Shown here: positions 8,290 through 15,687 of the stretch, piece by piece | Layout of the letters: every line of letters starts with the position of its first letter | Position numbering within the stretch: position 1 is the first letter of the stretch | Source of the DNA: Myxococcales bacterium | GTDB taxonomy: Bacteria; Myxococcota_A; Polyangia; Nannocystales; Nannocystaceae | NCBI GenBank assembly: GCA_014240065.1 | Contig: JAAZXR010000027.1 | Span: 21,895-58,248 of the forward strand | DNA: 36,354 nt | Direction of reading: 5' to 3' | The notes under the pieces: generated by a model | Databases searched by the model: none | What the model was told of the DNA's origin: nothing | The model's input: the letters and a program-made list of their open reading frames with translations, nothing else | Position numbers and translations under genes: made by a program

Positions 8290-9023
8290 TTCAAGAGCGC
8301 TTGGACATCCGAGTCGTTCACCACGAGCGAGAAGGTGGGATCGAAGGAGATGGTCTGGAGTTGTTTGTCTCCCCCCCGCTCCTTCACTTCTTGGAGCAGC
8401 GCCTTCGCGCCGTCGATATCGCCAGCCATGCAGGCGAGCTTGGCGAGCTCGAAGGAGGCGGCGGCCGAGTTCGTGTAGCGTTCGCGCGACCACTGGTACA
8501 TCGCCTCGGCTCGCTCTGGGGTCTTGAACAGGCGGGCCGCCCGTCGGTTCACCGCGCGCCCGATGGATCCTTCGGAGCCCCCGAGGTCGAGGGCTTCCTG
8601 GGCAGCGGCGAGCGCGCGCTCGTCCGAGGTGGAGGTGGCGCCGATCTCGCTCATGAGGGCCTTGATCTTGGCGGAGGGATCGTCGGCCGGCCCCGCGAGC
8701 GCGTCGTCGCTCCCGCCGGTGGTGGAACGGGCGGGCGACCCCTCGGCGTCCGCAGGCGCGCCGTCATTTCGGGCGTCGCCTTCGGCGGAGGCGGCGCTGG
8801 TCGGCGCGGCGGTATCGGGCGCCGGCGCCGCCGTGGGCTCGGCCGCCGGCTCGTCGCGCGGGAGGAGATCGTCTCGCGTGGGTGGGGTCGATTTTTCAGC
8901 CTGTGCCGGAGCACTCGCCGCGTCGGTCGGGCGGCTTTCTTGGCGGTTGCACGCGGTGGCGAGCGCGAGCGTCGACGCGCATATCACCGTCGGGCACCAG
9001 GAGGCGAAGCGAGAGCAGAGCAT
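8286..9023 (-). CDS. Lipoprotein with C-terminal TPR-like helices
   Basis: 245 aa from the ATG at 9023. Signal peptide MLCSRFASWCPTVICASTLALATAC with predicted lipid-anchored Cys25, then a long Ala/Pro/Asp-rich disordered linker (about 26-125), then a helical C-terminal domain (SASFELAKLACMAGDIDGAKALLQEVKERGG) resembling tetratricopeptide repeats, which typically mediate protein-protein contacts. No catalytic motif. An alternative in-frame start at 9056 would put extra residues before the signal peptide. The start at 9023 is 5 nt after a good -10 (TAGAAT). It is coupled by a 4-bp overlap to the phosphatase gene. Confidence 0.75.
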   Translation of the reverse strand: MLCSRFASWCPTVICASTLALATACNRQESRPTDAASAPAQAEKSTPPTRDDLLPRDEPAAEPTAAPAPDTAAPTSAASAEGDARNDGAPADAEGSPARSTTGGSDDALAGPADDPSAKIKALMSEIGATSTSDERALAAAQEALDLGGSEGSIGRAVNRRAARLFKTPERAEAMYQWSRERYTNSAAASFELAKLACMAGDIDGAKALLQEVKERGGDKQLQTISFDPTFSLVVNDSDVQALLK

Positions 9024-9028
9024 GGGGC

Positions 9029-9056
9029 ATTCTACCTTCCCCGCTGGCCGTCGCAA
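9029..9056 (-). promoter_or_regulatory. Putative promoter of the lipoprotein-phosphatase operon
   Basis: Minus-strand -35-like TTGCGA (9051-9056), 16-bp spacer, -10 TAGAAT (9029-9034; 5 of 6 matches to TATAAT). The -10 ends 5 nt before the ATG at 9023, so the mRNA would be leaderless. Confidence 0.5.
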
Positions 9057-9121
9057 ACAGCGGGCTCCGGGCCCCCGGACGATGGACGCTGAGGGCGCTG
9101 TGGCCGCCGACGATATCGGAT

Positions 9122-10372
9122 ATGCTCCGCAGGCATATGAGCTTGGCGTCCCTTGTTTTCGGTGTTGGACTCGCGACGGCCGCGACCGCTCCTGTCAGCA
9201 CGGACGACCAAGGAGCCGTGGTTCGGCGAATCTTCGAGGACAACTGCGCGCTCTGCCACGACGGCAGCGAGGGCCTCAACTTGGAGGTCGCGCCCGCGAC
9301 GCTCGTCGGGGTGCGCGGCGCGGCGGGGGAGCCCCTCGTCGTGCCCGGTGATCCGCAAGGGAGTTATTTGCTCCACAAGATTCAAGGCGGCCCGGACCTC
9401 GAAGGGGACGCGATGCCCCTCGGTGAGCCCCCGCTCTCCGCGGAGGACCAACGCGCGGTGCGGGTGTGGATCGCCGGGCTCGAGCCGCTCGACGCCGCAA
9501 CCCCTGAGGACGCGGGGTCTGACCCGGCGAGCTCACGGCCCGTGTTCGGGGGGACCCACCAGCACGGGCTGCATACGACGACCACGCTCGGGAGACGGAT
9601 GTTTGAATTCCGCGTGCATCACCGCTTCGCGCGGTGGGGGCGCCCGTTCGTCGATCGGACGTACTTCGGACTCGCGGGCGGCGCGGTGATGAGCCTCGCC
9701 GTGTCGTATGGGATCATCGACGGCTTGGACATCATGGCCCGGTGGACCAACGAGCGCCTCGCCCACGAGCTTGGGGTGAAGTGGGTGCCGGTGCGCCAGT
9801 CCGCGGGGCAGCCGGTGTCGTTCGGGCTCTACGCGTCCGGCGAGGTGCTCGTAGAACGGGAAGAGAATTCCGCCAATCGCTACACCGGCAACGTGCAGGC
9901 GATGCTCAGCCGGCTTTGGTTTGACCGGTGGGCGACGCAGTTGACCATCGGTTTCTCTGCGCTCACGAACCACGCCCCGGCGCCGCTGTTGACGCGATCC
10001 GATGGCGCGCTCGTGGCCGCGCGTGACAAGCGTGGCACGCTGTATATGGGGCTCGCGTCCACCGTCCTGCTCGGGGCGCGGCGGCGGCACGGAATCGATC
10101 TCGAGTACATGGTGCCGATCCCCGACGGCGCCGACGACTTCAACGTCTTTTATTACGCCGGAGGAGACGCGGATCCTGCGGGCACGGCCTACGGGACATT
10201 TTCCCTCGGGTGGTCCGTGAAGGCGGGCCTGCATTTCTTTCAGGTGCTCGCCTCGACCACGCGCAGCATCCACACGAACTTCTTGGCGCCGGGGGGTGGC
10301 GCTGGCAATCCTTTCGTCCCCATCGGTAATTTTTACCTAGGATTTAACCTGAGCCGGAAATGGAGCTTATAG
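9122..10372 (+). CDS. Cytochrome c-type domain fused to DUF5777-like beta-barrel
   Basis: 416 aa from the ATG at 9122 (signal peptide MLRRHMSLASLVFGVGLATAATA); the ATG at 9137 is an alternative that loses the positive n-region. Residues 30-125 form a PSCyt1-like heme domain: CALCH (Cys42, Cys45, His46), a GDPQGSYLLHKI strand, and an AMPLGEPPLS segment offering an axial Met. From about residue 150 the protein changes to aromatic-rich alternating segments (RMFEFRVHHRFARWG, GGAVMSLAVSYGIIDGLDIMARW) ending in FYLGFNLSRKWSL, typical of DUF5777 outer-membrane barrels. I infer a heme domain tethered to an outer-membrane beta-barrel. It is operonic with the next gene (1-bp gap). Confidence 0.8.
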   Translation: MLRRHMSLASLVFGVGLATAATAPVSTDDQGAVVRRIFEDNCALCHDGSEGLNLEVAPATLVGVRGAAGEPLVVPGDPQGSYLLHKIQGGPDLEGDAMPLGEPPLSAEDQRAVRVWIAGLEPLDAATPEDAGSDPASSRPVFGGTHQHGLHTTTTLGRRMFEFRVHHRFARWGRPFVDRTYFGLAGGAVMSLAVSYGIIDGLDIMARWTNERLAHELGVKWVPVRQSAGQPVSFGLYASGEVLVEREENSANRYTGNVQAMLSRLWFDRWATQLTIGFSALTNHAPAPLLTRSDGALVAARDKRGTLYMGLASTVLLGARRRHGIDLEYMVPIPDGADDFNVFYYAGGDADPAGTAYGTFSLGWSVKAGLHFFQVLASTTRSIHTNFLAPGGGAGNPFVPIGNFYLGFNLSRKWSL

Positions 10373-10373
10373 G

Positions 10374-11162
10374 ATGAGTCGTTCAACGAGCGTCGCCTTC
10401 ACTGCGATCACGATCGCGTTCAGCACGGCGCTCGGATGCGGAGTCGAGGTGCTCGACGATCAGGGCACGGGGCAGGTCCCATTCGCCGTGGAGGCCGCCT
10501 TCGCACGCAGCTGTGTGGCATCGGGCTGTCACAGTTCGGCGCAGCCGGCGGCGGGGCTCTCTCTGTCAGGGGCGGGGCTGCAAGGGCTCGTCGGCGCGGC
10601 GTCTTCGCAGCGGCCCGAGCTCCCGCTGGTCACCATTGGTGATGTCCCCGGCTCCTATATGGCGATCAAGCTGCTGCCCGAGGAGGCGCTCGCGGCGTAT
10701 GGTGTCTCGCGCGCAGCGGGGACGAGCCGCATGCCATTGTCCGGGCTCACCGACGAGGCGCTCGAGGACGTGTCGCTCGTCCTCGGTTGGATCGCTGGGG
10801 CGGAGCTCCCAGCCCCTTCGGGGGATGGCGGTCTGCCCACCGGCGAGAGCTTCCAGGAAGATATCTTTCCAATTTTTCAGGTGAGATGCGGCTGCCATCA
10901 AATTAGCGGCGGCGAGGGCGGGCTCGAGTACAACGCATCGACAGCCTACGGCGCGATCGTCGATCAGCCCGCGTCCATCGCGGGGCTCACCTACGTGGTC
11001 CCGTCGGACCCAGACGCGAGTTATCTGCTCGCCAAAGTGGAGGGCACGCATCTCGCCGTGGGTGGAGACGGCGACTCCATGCCACCCGATCCGCTGGCGC
11101 CTCTCGACGGCGAGGACATCGAGCTTATCCGCACCTGGATCTCCCTGGGTGCCAACCCTTAA
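10374..11162 (+). CDS. Lipoprotein with two cytochrome c-like domains
   Basis: 262 aa. Signal peptide MSRSTSVAFTAITIAFSTALGC with lipid-anchored Cys22. Two PSCyt1-like repeats follow. The first has CVASGCH (Cys47, Cys52, His53; CX4CH spacing), a SYMAIKL strand and candidate Met120 in SRMPLSG. The second has CGCH (Cys172, Cys174, His175; CXCH spacing), SYLLAKV and Met236 in DSMPPDP, ending in LIRTWISLGA. Both heme motifs depart from CX2CH, so heme attachment must be tested. The start lies 1 nt after the stop of the cytochrome-barrel gene, with GGAG about 8 nt upstream, so the two are surely co-expressed. Likely an envelope electron-transfer or metal/redox module; the partner is unknown. Confidence 0.8.
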   Translation: MSRSTSVAFTAITIAFSTALGCGVEVLDDQGTGQVPFAVEAAFARSCVASGCHSSAQPAAGLSLSGAGLQGLVGAASSQRPELPLVTIGDVPGSYMAIKLLPEEALAAYGVSRAAGTSRMPLSGLTDEALEDVSLVLGWIAGAELPAPSGDGGLPTGESFQEDIFPIFQVRCGCHQISGGEGGLEYNASTAYGAIVDQPASIAGLTYVVPSDPDASYLLAKVEGTHLAVGGDGDSMPPDPLAPLDGEDIELIRTWISLGANP

Positions 11163-11278
11163 CCTCGTCGGGCGGGCGGCCGAACGCCGCCTGGCGGCGC
11201 GGATGAGGCCGAATCGACGTCACGAGCGTCCCGTCGACGACCGCAGCGGTGCCTGTGCTCCCCGCCCGGCGGCTGGGG

Positions 11279-11284
11279 TATAGT
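11279..11284 (+). promoter_or_regulatory. Putative -10 element of the response regulator gene
   Basis: TATAGT (5 of 6 matches to TATAAT) ends 7 nt before the ATG at 11292. No convincing -35 is visible. A weak AGGA lies 3 nt before the ATG. Geometry predicts a leader of 0-1 nt. Confidence 0.4.
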
Positions 11285-11291
11285 AGGACGC

Positions 11292-12674
11292 ATGGTGAAA
11301 CTCCAAAACGCAGGTGGCGCGGCGGGGCTCCCCAAGATCCTCATCGTGGACGATGAGGCGCGCGCGCGTGGGGCCCTGGTCGAGTTCTTTGAGGAGGAGG
11401 GCTTTGAGGCGCGCGGGGTCGGTGACGCATACAAGGCGCTCGGGAAGTTCGCGGGTTGGCGGCCCGACATCGTCTTGACCGATTTGGCGATGCCAGGGAT
11501 GAACGGTCTCGAGCTGTTGGCCAAGCTTCGGGTGACGGCCCGCGACGTGCCCGTGGTCATGATGACCGCCTACGGATCCGTTGACAGCGCGATCCAGGCG
11601 CACCGCGAGGGCGCGACCGATTTCATCGTGAAGCCCCTCCAGCTCGATCATGTCCTGCACGTGGTGCGTCGGGCGCTCGAAGAACACTCACTCCACAGTC
11701 GGGCCAACGAGGCTCGACTTGAGCTCTCCAACACTCAATTGGCGGCGTCGATGGGCATGGTAGGCGAGAGCAGCGTGATGACAGCGCTGCTACGCCAGAC
11801 TGTGCTCGCCGCGTCGTCGAGCGCGCACGTCCTCGTCATGGGGGAGCCGGGCACGGGCCGCAGCATGCTCGCGAAGGCGATCCACGATCTCGGCGCGCGT
11901 CGAGATCGCTCGTTCGTAGAGATCACCTGCGCAGGCCAGGGTCCGGCACGGGCGGCGCGGACGCTGTTTGGCTCGGTGGGTGGTGTCGAGGGACGTCGCA
12001 AGGGCGCCGTGGATCGTGCGCGCGGCGGCACCTTGGTCATCGACGAGATCGAGTCGGTACCGGAGAGCATCCAGGCTCGATTGGTGCTGATGCTTGATCA
12101 GGGGTTCTTCGAGCGAGGCGACGAAAAGATCGACATCGACGTACGGCTGATAGGGATCGGGCGCGCGGGAGGCACGCCCAGCCCCGACGTGGGGCGGGTG
12201 CTGCCCGACCTTTATTACGCCATGGGGGTCATGGAGTTGGAGGTGCCCACCCTCCGCGAGCGAGAGCAAGACATCGAGCTGCTCGCGCGTCATTTCTCCC
12301 AGCAGGCGGCTCGGACGCACGGGAAAGGCTATCAGGGGGTCTCACCGCGCGCGATCGTGACCTTGTCTCGCTACGCGTGGCCGGGGAACGTGAGCCAGCT
12401 GCGCGACGCGGTGGCGGCGGCCGTGGCGATCAGCGACGGCGCCGAGATCGAGCCGCGGGCGCTGTCGGATAAAATAAAGCAGCCGGTTCACGGTGGGAGC
12501 CAGGCGCCGGTGATCCCAGGCGCGAAGCTCGATGACATCGAGCGGTGGGCCATCATCAACACCTTGCAGCACACCGGCGGCAACACGGCTCGAACCGCCA
12601 AGATTCTCGGGGTGTCGCCCCGTAAGGTCCAGTATCGCGTCGCGGAATACCGAGAAGACGGTTTGATCGACTAG
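11292..12674 (+). CDS. NtrC-family response regulator with degenerate AAA+ domain
   Basis: 460 aa with the NtrC layout. The receiver domain (about 14-125) is intact: Asp20/Asp21, phosphoacceptor Asp64 in LTDLAMPG, Thr92, Lys114. The central AAA+ domain (about 155-385) is altered: Walker A is GEPGTGRS with Arg190 replacing the nucleotide-binding Lys; the GAFTGA loop that contacts sigma-54 is missing (LFGSVGGVEGRRKGAV instead); the FREDLYYRL motif is VLPDLYYAM, so both arginine-finger positions are lost; the sensor II motif WPGNVREL is WPGNVSQL. Walker B (VIDEIE, Asp251/Glu252) persists. A Fis-type helix-turn-helix is intact at the C-terminus (GGNTARTAKILGVSPRKVQYRV). I infer a phosphorylation-controlled DNA-binding regulator that does not activate sigma-54 polymerase in the usual way. 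No partner histidine kinase is adjacent. The next gene follows 67 bp on. Confidence 0.9.
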   Translation: MVKLQNAGGAAGLPKILIVDDEARARGALVEFFEEEGFEARGVGDAYKALGKFAGWRPDIVLTDLAMPGMNGLELLAKLRVTARDVPVVMMTAYGSVDSAIQAHREGATDFIVKPLQLDHVLHVVRRALEEHSLHSRANEARLELSNTQLAASMGMVGESSVMTALLRQTVLAASSSAHVLVMGEPGTGRSMLAKAIHDLGARRDRSFVEITCAGQGPARAARTLFGSVGGVEGRRKGAVDRARGGTLVIDEIESVPESIQARLVLMLDQGFFERGDEKIDIDVRLIGIGRAGGTPSPDVGRVLPDLYYAMGVMELEVPTLREREQDIELLARHFSQQAARTHGKGYQGVSPRAIVTLSRYAWPGNVSQLRDAVAAAVAISDGAEIEPRALSDKIKQPVHGGSQAPVIPGAKLDDIERWAIINTLQHTGGNTARTAKILGVSPRKVQYRVAEYREDGLID

Positions 12675-12727
12675 CGGCGGTCTGTAAGCGCCTCGCCGGG
12701 CGCGCTGAGATTCCGCGCGCGGTGGCG

Positions 12728-12736
12728 TGGTACGAT
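12728..12736 (+). promoter_or_regulatory. Putative extended -10 of the P-loop ATPase gene
   Basis: TGGTACGAT fits the extended -10 form TGnTAnnnT. It ends 5 nt before the GTG at 12742 and supports that start over the GTG at 12727, which precedes the element. Confidence 0.4.
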
Positions 12737-12741
12737 CCCGC

Positions 12742-13782
12742 GTGCTTCTAGAGAGGCTAGAAATATCGGGCGTCGGCGATTTTTGCGATATCGAGGTCTC
12801 CTTGGTTGACGAGGTCGGTGAGCCTCGCCGCTGGGTCGTGTTCTATGGCGAAGGCGGGACCGGCAAGACCACGCTCGCAGCCGTCATCGCGGGGACGCGC
12901 CCGGGCCGATGCGTGCCGCTCGGAAAGACCACCGAGGACGAGCCTTGTTTTGCCATGGCCGAATGGCGACTCGGCGTGGAGGATCCCGCGCGGCCGCACT
13001 GTCTGCGTGTGCTCTCGCCCAATGTGCCTCGCGCGGGGGAGGGGGCGCCGCTGCAGCGCAAGGAGCAGACGCTCTACGAGCGAAAGGCGGTGGGCGGTCG
13101 GGGCTTCGTCTTCGTGGAGCTTCCCGCGGACCGACTGTATGGGCGAGGCGCGTGGGCGCTGTCCGATCCCCAGCGCACTGTGCTGCGCTACGACGTTCGC
13201 GCCGCGTTGACCGCCGACACGAGCCGCCTCGACCTCGCGCGCCCAGTCAAACAAGTGATCGCGTACGCGTCGATTTCATCCGCGCTCACGGGGGACCGGA
13301 AGGGGGGCGATGAAGGCGATCCGCGCCGGCTGCAGGCGGCGATCGTTCATGTGCTGGAGGAGGTGCTGGGGATCACCGACTACACCTTCGCGGGGCTGAA
13401 CGCGCGGACGCTGGAACCGACCTTCATCGCGCCGTCCGGGCGGCGGGTCGTCTTCGATCGCTTGCCTTCGTTTGTGAAGGACCTGCTGGCGATGGTCGTC
13501 CTCCCCGTGCGCGCGCTGTGGGCGTCACTCCCGGGGCTCGACCCGCGCGAGGCCGAAGGGATCATCGTGATCGACGATCCCGAGCGTCGCCTCCCCTCGC
13601 GGGTGTGTGAGCAGCTGTCGACCATGCTGCCGGCGGCGCTCCCCGGGGTGCAGTGGGTGCTGCTGACGGCGTCCTCATCCATCGCCGCTTCGAGCCCGAG
13701 GGGGGCCGTGTTCGCGCTCCGCAGGACCGGCGACTCCGAGGCGGTGCAGTTGTTTTGTGATGAGCTCGCGTTGACTCACTGA
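12742..13782 (+). CDS. RecF/AAA_21-like P-loop ATPase
   Basis: 346 aa from the GTG at 12742, giving MLLERLEISGVGDFCDIEVSL, the usual beginning of RecF/SMC-like ATPases; a GTG at 12727 is possible. Walker A is GEGGTGKTT (Lys42). Walker B is IIVIDDPE (Asp278, Asp279), with Asp at the position where this family normally has the catalytic Glu (IDEPE). The segment LPSFVKDLLAMVVLP sits where an LSSGE-type signature is expected, and the switch-His segment (TTHSP in relatives) reads LTASSS. These substitutions suggest weak or absent hydrolysis. No coiled coil or nuclease domain is present. It follows the degenerate response regulator in the same direction and ends overlapping the M61 gene tail-to-tail by 7 bp. 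Confidence 0.75.
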   Translation: MLLERLEISGVGDFCDIEVSLVDEVGEPRRWVVFYGEGGTGKTTLAAVIAGTRPGRCVPLGKTTEDEPCFAMAEWRLGVEDPARPHCLRVLSPNVPRAGEGAPLQRKEQTLYERKAVGGRGFVFVELPADRLYGRGAWALSDPQRTVLRYDVRAALTADTSRLDLARPVKQVIAYASISSALTGDRKGGDEGDPRRLQAAIVHVLEEVLGITDYTFAGLNARTLEPTFIAPSGRRVVFDRLPSFVKDLLAMVVLPVRALWASLPGLDPREAEGIIVIDDPERRLPSRVCEQLSTMLPAALPGVQWVLLTASSSIAASSPRGAVFALRRTGDSEAVQLFCDELALTH

Positions 13783-15638
13783 GCGCGGGTGGCGGGCGCC
13801 GAGCGCTCGCCGAGCCACCACGCCCGGAGCGAGGCGCGCGCCTCCGACGTCGAGGGAGCGCGCTCCAAAGACACTCGGACGACCGCCGGCGTGGAGCTGC
13901 TCACCTGCGCGCGCTCGATCCGACCCGCGCGGCTGAACAAGAGCTCAAATGTGGAGGCCGCGGGCGCCGCCTCCACGATCGTACGCAGGCGCTCTGGAGA
14001 GTCCAAGCGGACAGCGTTGATCGCGATCAGCTCGTCGCTGACGAGGAGTCCACCGCGCTGCGCCGGTCCAGCCCGTTCGAGACTCACGACGCGCAGCTCG
14101 GAGTCGAGGCGCATTCCAAAGGACGGGGGAGCGGGCGTCGCTCGCTCCGCGTCGACTCCGATGTCCGCGAGCTGGGCGATCAAATCGAGCGGGACCGTGC
14201 CGTAGACGTGACGCTCGAAGAACCAGGTGAGGTCCTCCCCCGCGAGCTTCGACGCCTCCTCGATCAAGAGCTGGTCTGTGATGGCGACGCGCTGGTCGTC
14301 GTCGCGAAGCGCCCAGATCGCCTGAAACAGGCTCTCGATGGTGGCTGGGGGGCGTCCGTTGGACACAGATCGCGCGCGCAACTCAAGGTCGAGGGACACC
14401 CCGAGCAGCCCCCCCTTCAGGTAGTAGCTGATCGACGTGTTGCGGTGATGGGGAGCGGGCTTGTAGGCCCCCACCCACGCGACGCGACTAATTTCAAAGA
14501 GCGGGGTGGCGTCTCCACCCGGATGGGCGCGGTAGCGGTTGAGGCTGCGTTCGAGGTTCTGGAGGAACTCATCACTCGAGACGAGCCCCGCGCGCAACAA
14601 GATCCTCGCCTCCATGGTCTCCGTGAATCCCTCGTGAAACCAGAGCAGGTCGGTGTAGTTCTCTGACGCGTAGTCAAAGGGACCGAGCGCTCGGTCGTGA
14701 ATCCGCTTGACGTTCCACGCGTGGAAAAATTCGTGGGCGAGCAAGGAGGCCGCGCGAGCGTAGGCGGACGGCGAGGTGAACGACCACGGGCGAATCACCA
14801 TCACGGTGCTGTCATCGTGTTCGAGGCCACCGCCTCCACCGCGGCTGCAGATGACGTGAAATACGTATCGTTGAAATGGAAACCCTCCCATGATTTCGCC
14901 CGTCGCTTTCACGATCGCGCGGGCGTCCGCGACGAGCTGGTCGATGTCGGCGTTGGTGCCCTCGGGGGCGTGGAGGACGTATTCAAAGGAGGCCCCGTCG
15001 AGCTCGAATGTCCGCACGGTCGGCGTCCCAACAGACAAGGGCGCGTCGACCAGGCGGTCGTAGTCCGGCGCTCGGTAGCCCTCGGCTGTGGCCTCGAGGG
15101 AGGTCGTGATGGTCGCGCCCGCTCGCGCGGTGACGCGCAGGTCCACGGGGAGCTGGGTCGCGCCGGGCACGTAGGTGAATATGCTCGCGCCGTTGAGCAC
15201 CGCCAAGGCGTCGTCGGCGTAGCTCGTGCGCACGCTCAACGTCCGCGCGTGGATATAGTACTCGGCGACAAAATCCTCACCGCCATGCCGGACTTCCCAG
15301 GTCTGCTTATCCACCCGCTCGACCTTGAGCGCTCTGCCGTCGGTCGTTCGGGCGCGCATATCGGAGAGGTCGCGGGCGAAATCACGAATGAGATAAGAGC
15401 CCGGGGTCCACGCCGGGAGGGCGAGCCGCGTAGCCTTCCCTCGCGGCCGCTCCACGGCCACGGTGACCTCGAGCCTGTCGAACGGCACTCTCGATAGATC
15501 GACGGTGTAGCTGATCCCCGCGACAGAGGGCCTCCGCGCGCGGCGTTTGGCCGTCGCGTCGGACGGGCCGGACAGCCAGAGGGTCGCCATCCAGAGCAGC
15601 GAGACGAGGGGGAGGAGGGCGCGAAGGGGTCGGCGCAT
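13776..15638 (-). CDS. M61 family metallopeptidase with PDZ domain
   Basis: 620 aa, exported (signal peptide MRRPLRALLPLVSLLWMATLWLSG). M61 (glycyl aminopeptidase) hallmarks in order: N-terminal beta domain with WTPGSYLIRDFARDLSDMRA, the GGGGGLEH motif, zinc site HEFFHAWN (His302, Glu303, His306), and the downstream zinc-ligand Glu336 in LLWFHEGFTE. A PDZ domain occupies roughly 510-590 (RAGPAQRGGLLVSDELIAINAVRL). Expected to trim peptides in the periplasm. The ATG at 15638 lies 6 nt after a -10-like TATGCT. It lies 49 bp downstream of the polytopic membrane protein gene on the same strand. Confidence 0.94.
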   Translation of the reverse strand: MRRPLRALLPLVSLLWMATLWLSGPSDATAKRRARRPSVAGISYTVDLSRVPFDRLEVTVAVERPRGKATRLALPAWTPGSYLIRDFARDLSDMRARTTDGRALKVERVDKQTWEVRHGGEDFVAEYYIHARTLSVRTSYADDALAVLNGASIFTYVPGATQLPVDLRVTARAGATITTSLEATAEGYRAPDYDRLVDAPLSVGTPTVRTFELDGASFEYVLHAPEGTNADIDQLVADARAIVKATGEIMGGFPFQRYVFHVICSRGGGGGLEHDDSTVMVIRPWSFTSPSAYARAASLLAHEFFHAWNVKRIHDRALGPFDYASENYTDLLWFHEGFTETMEARILLRAGLVSSDEFLQNLERSLNRYRAHPGGDATPLFEISRVAWVGAYKPAPHHRNTSISYYLKGGLLGVSLDLELRARSVSNGRPPATIESLFQAIWALRDDDQRVAITDQLLIEEASKLAGEDLTWFFERHVYGTVPLDLIAQLADIGVDAERATPAPPSFGMRLDSELRVVSLERAGPAQRGGLLVSDELIAINAVRLDSPERLRTIVEAAPAASTFELLFSRAGRIERAQVSSSTPAVVRVSLERAPSTSEARASLRAWWLGERSAPATRAQ

Positions 15639-15644
15639 GCGCGG

Positions 15645-15650
15645 AGCATA
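15645..15650 (-). promoter_or_regulatory. Putative -10 element of the M61 peptidase gene
   Basis: Minus-strand TATGCT ends 6 nt before the ATG at 15638. No good -35 and no Shine-Dalgarno sequence are visible. Predicted leaderless start. Confidence 0.35.
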
Positions 15651-15687
15651 CGCAACTTTGTTCGAGCGCGTGGCCCTCGGGACGGGC

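Noticed and set aside
14697-15497. 266-codon plus-strand frame within the M61 gene
   Set aside because: Antisense shadow of a gene with intact zinc and PDZ motifs.
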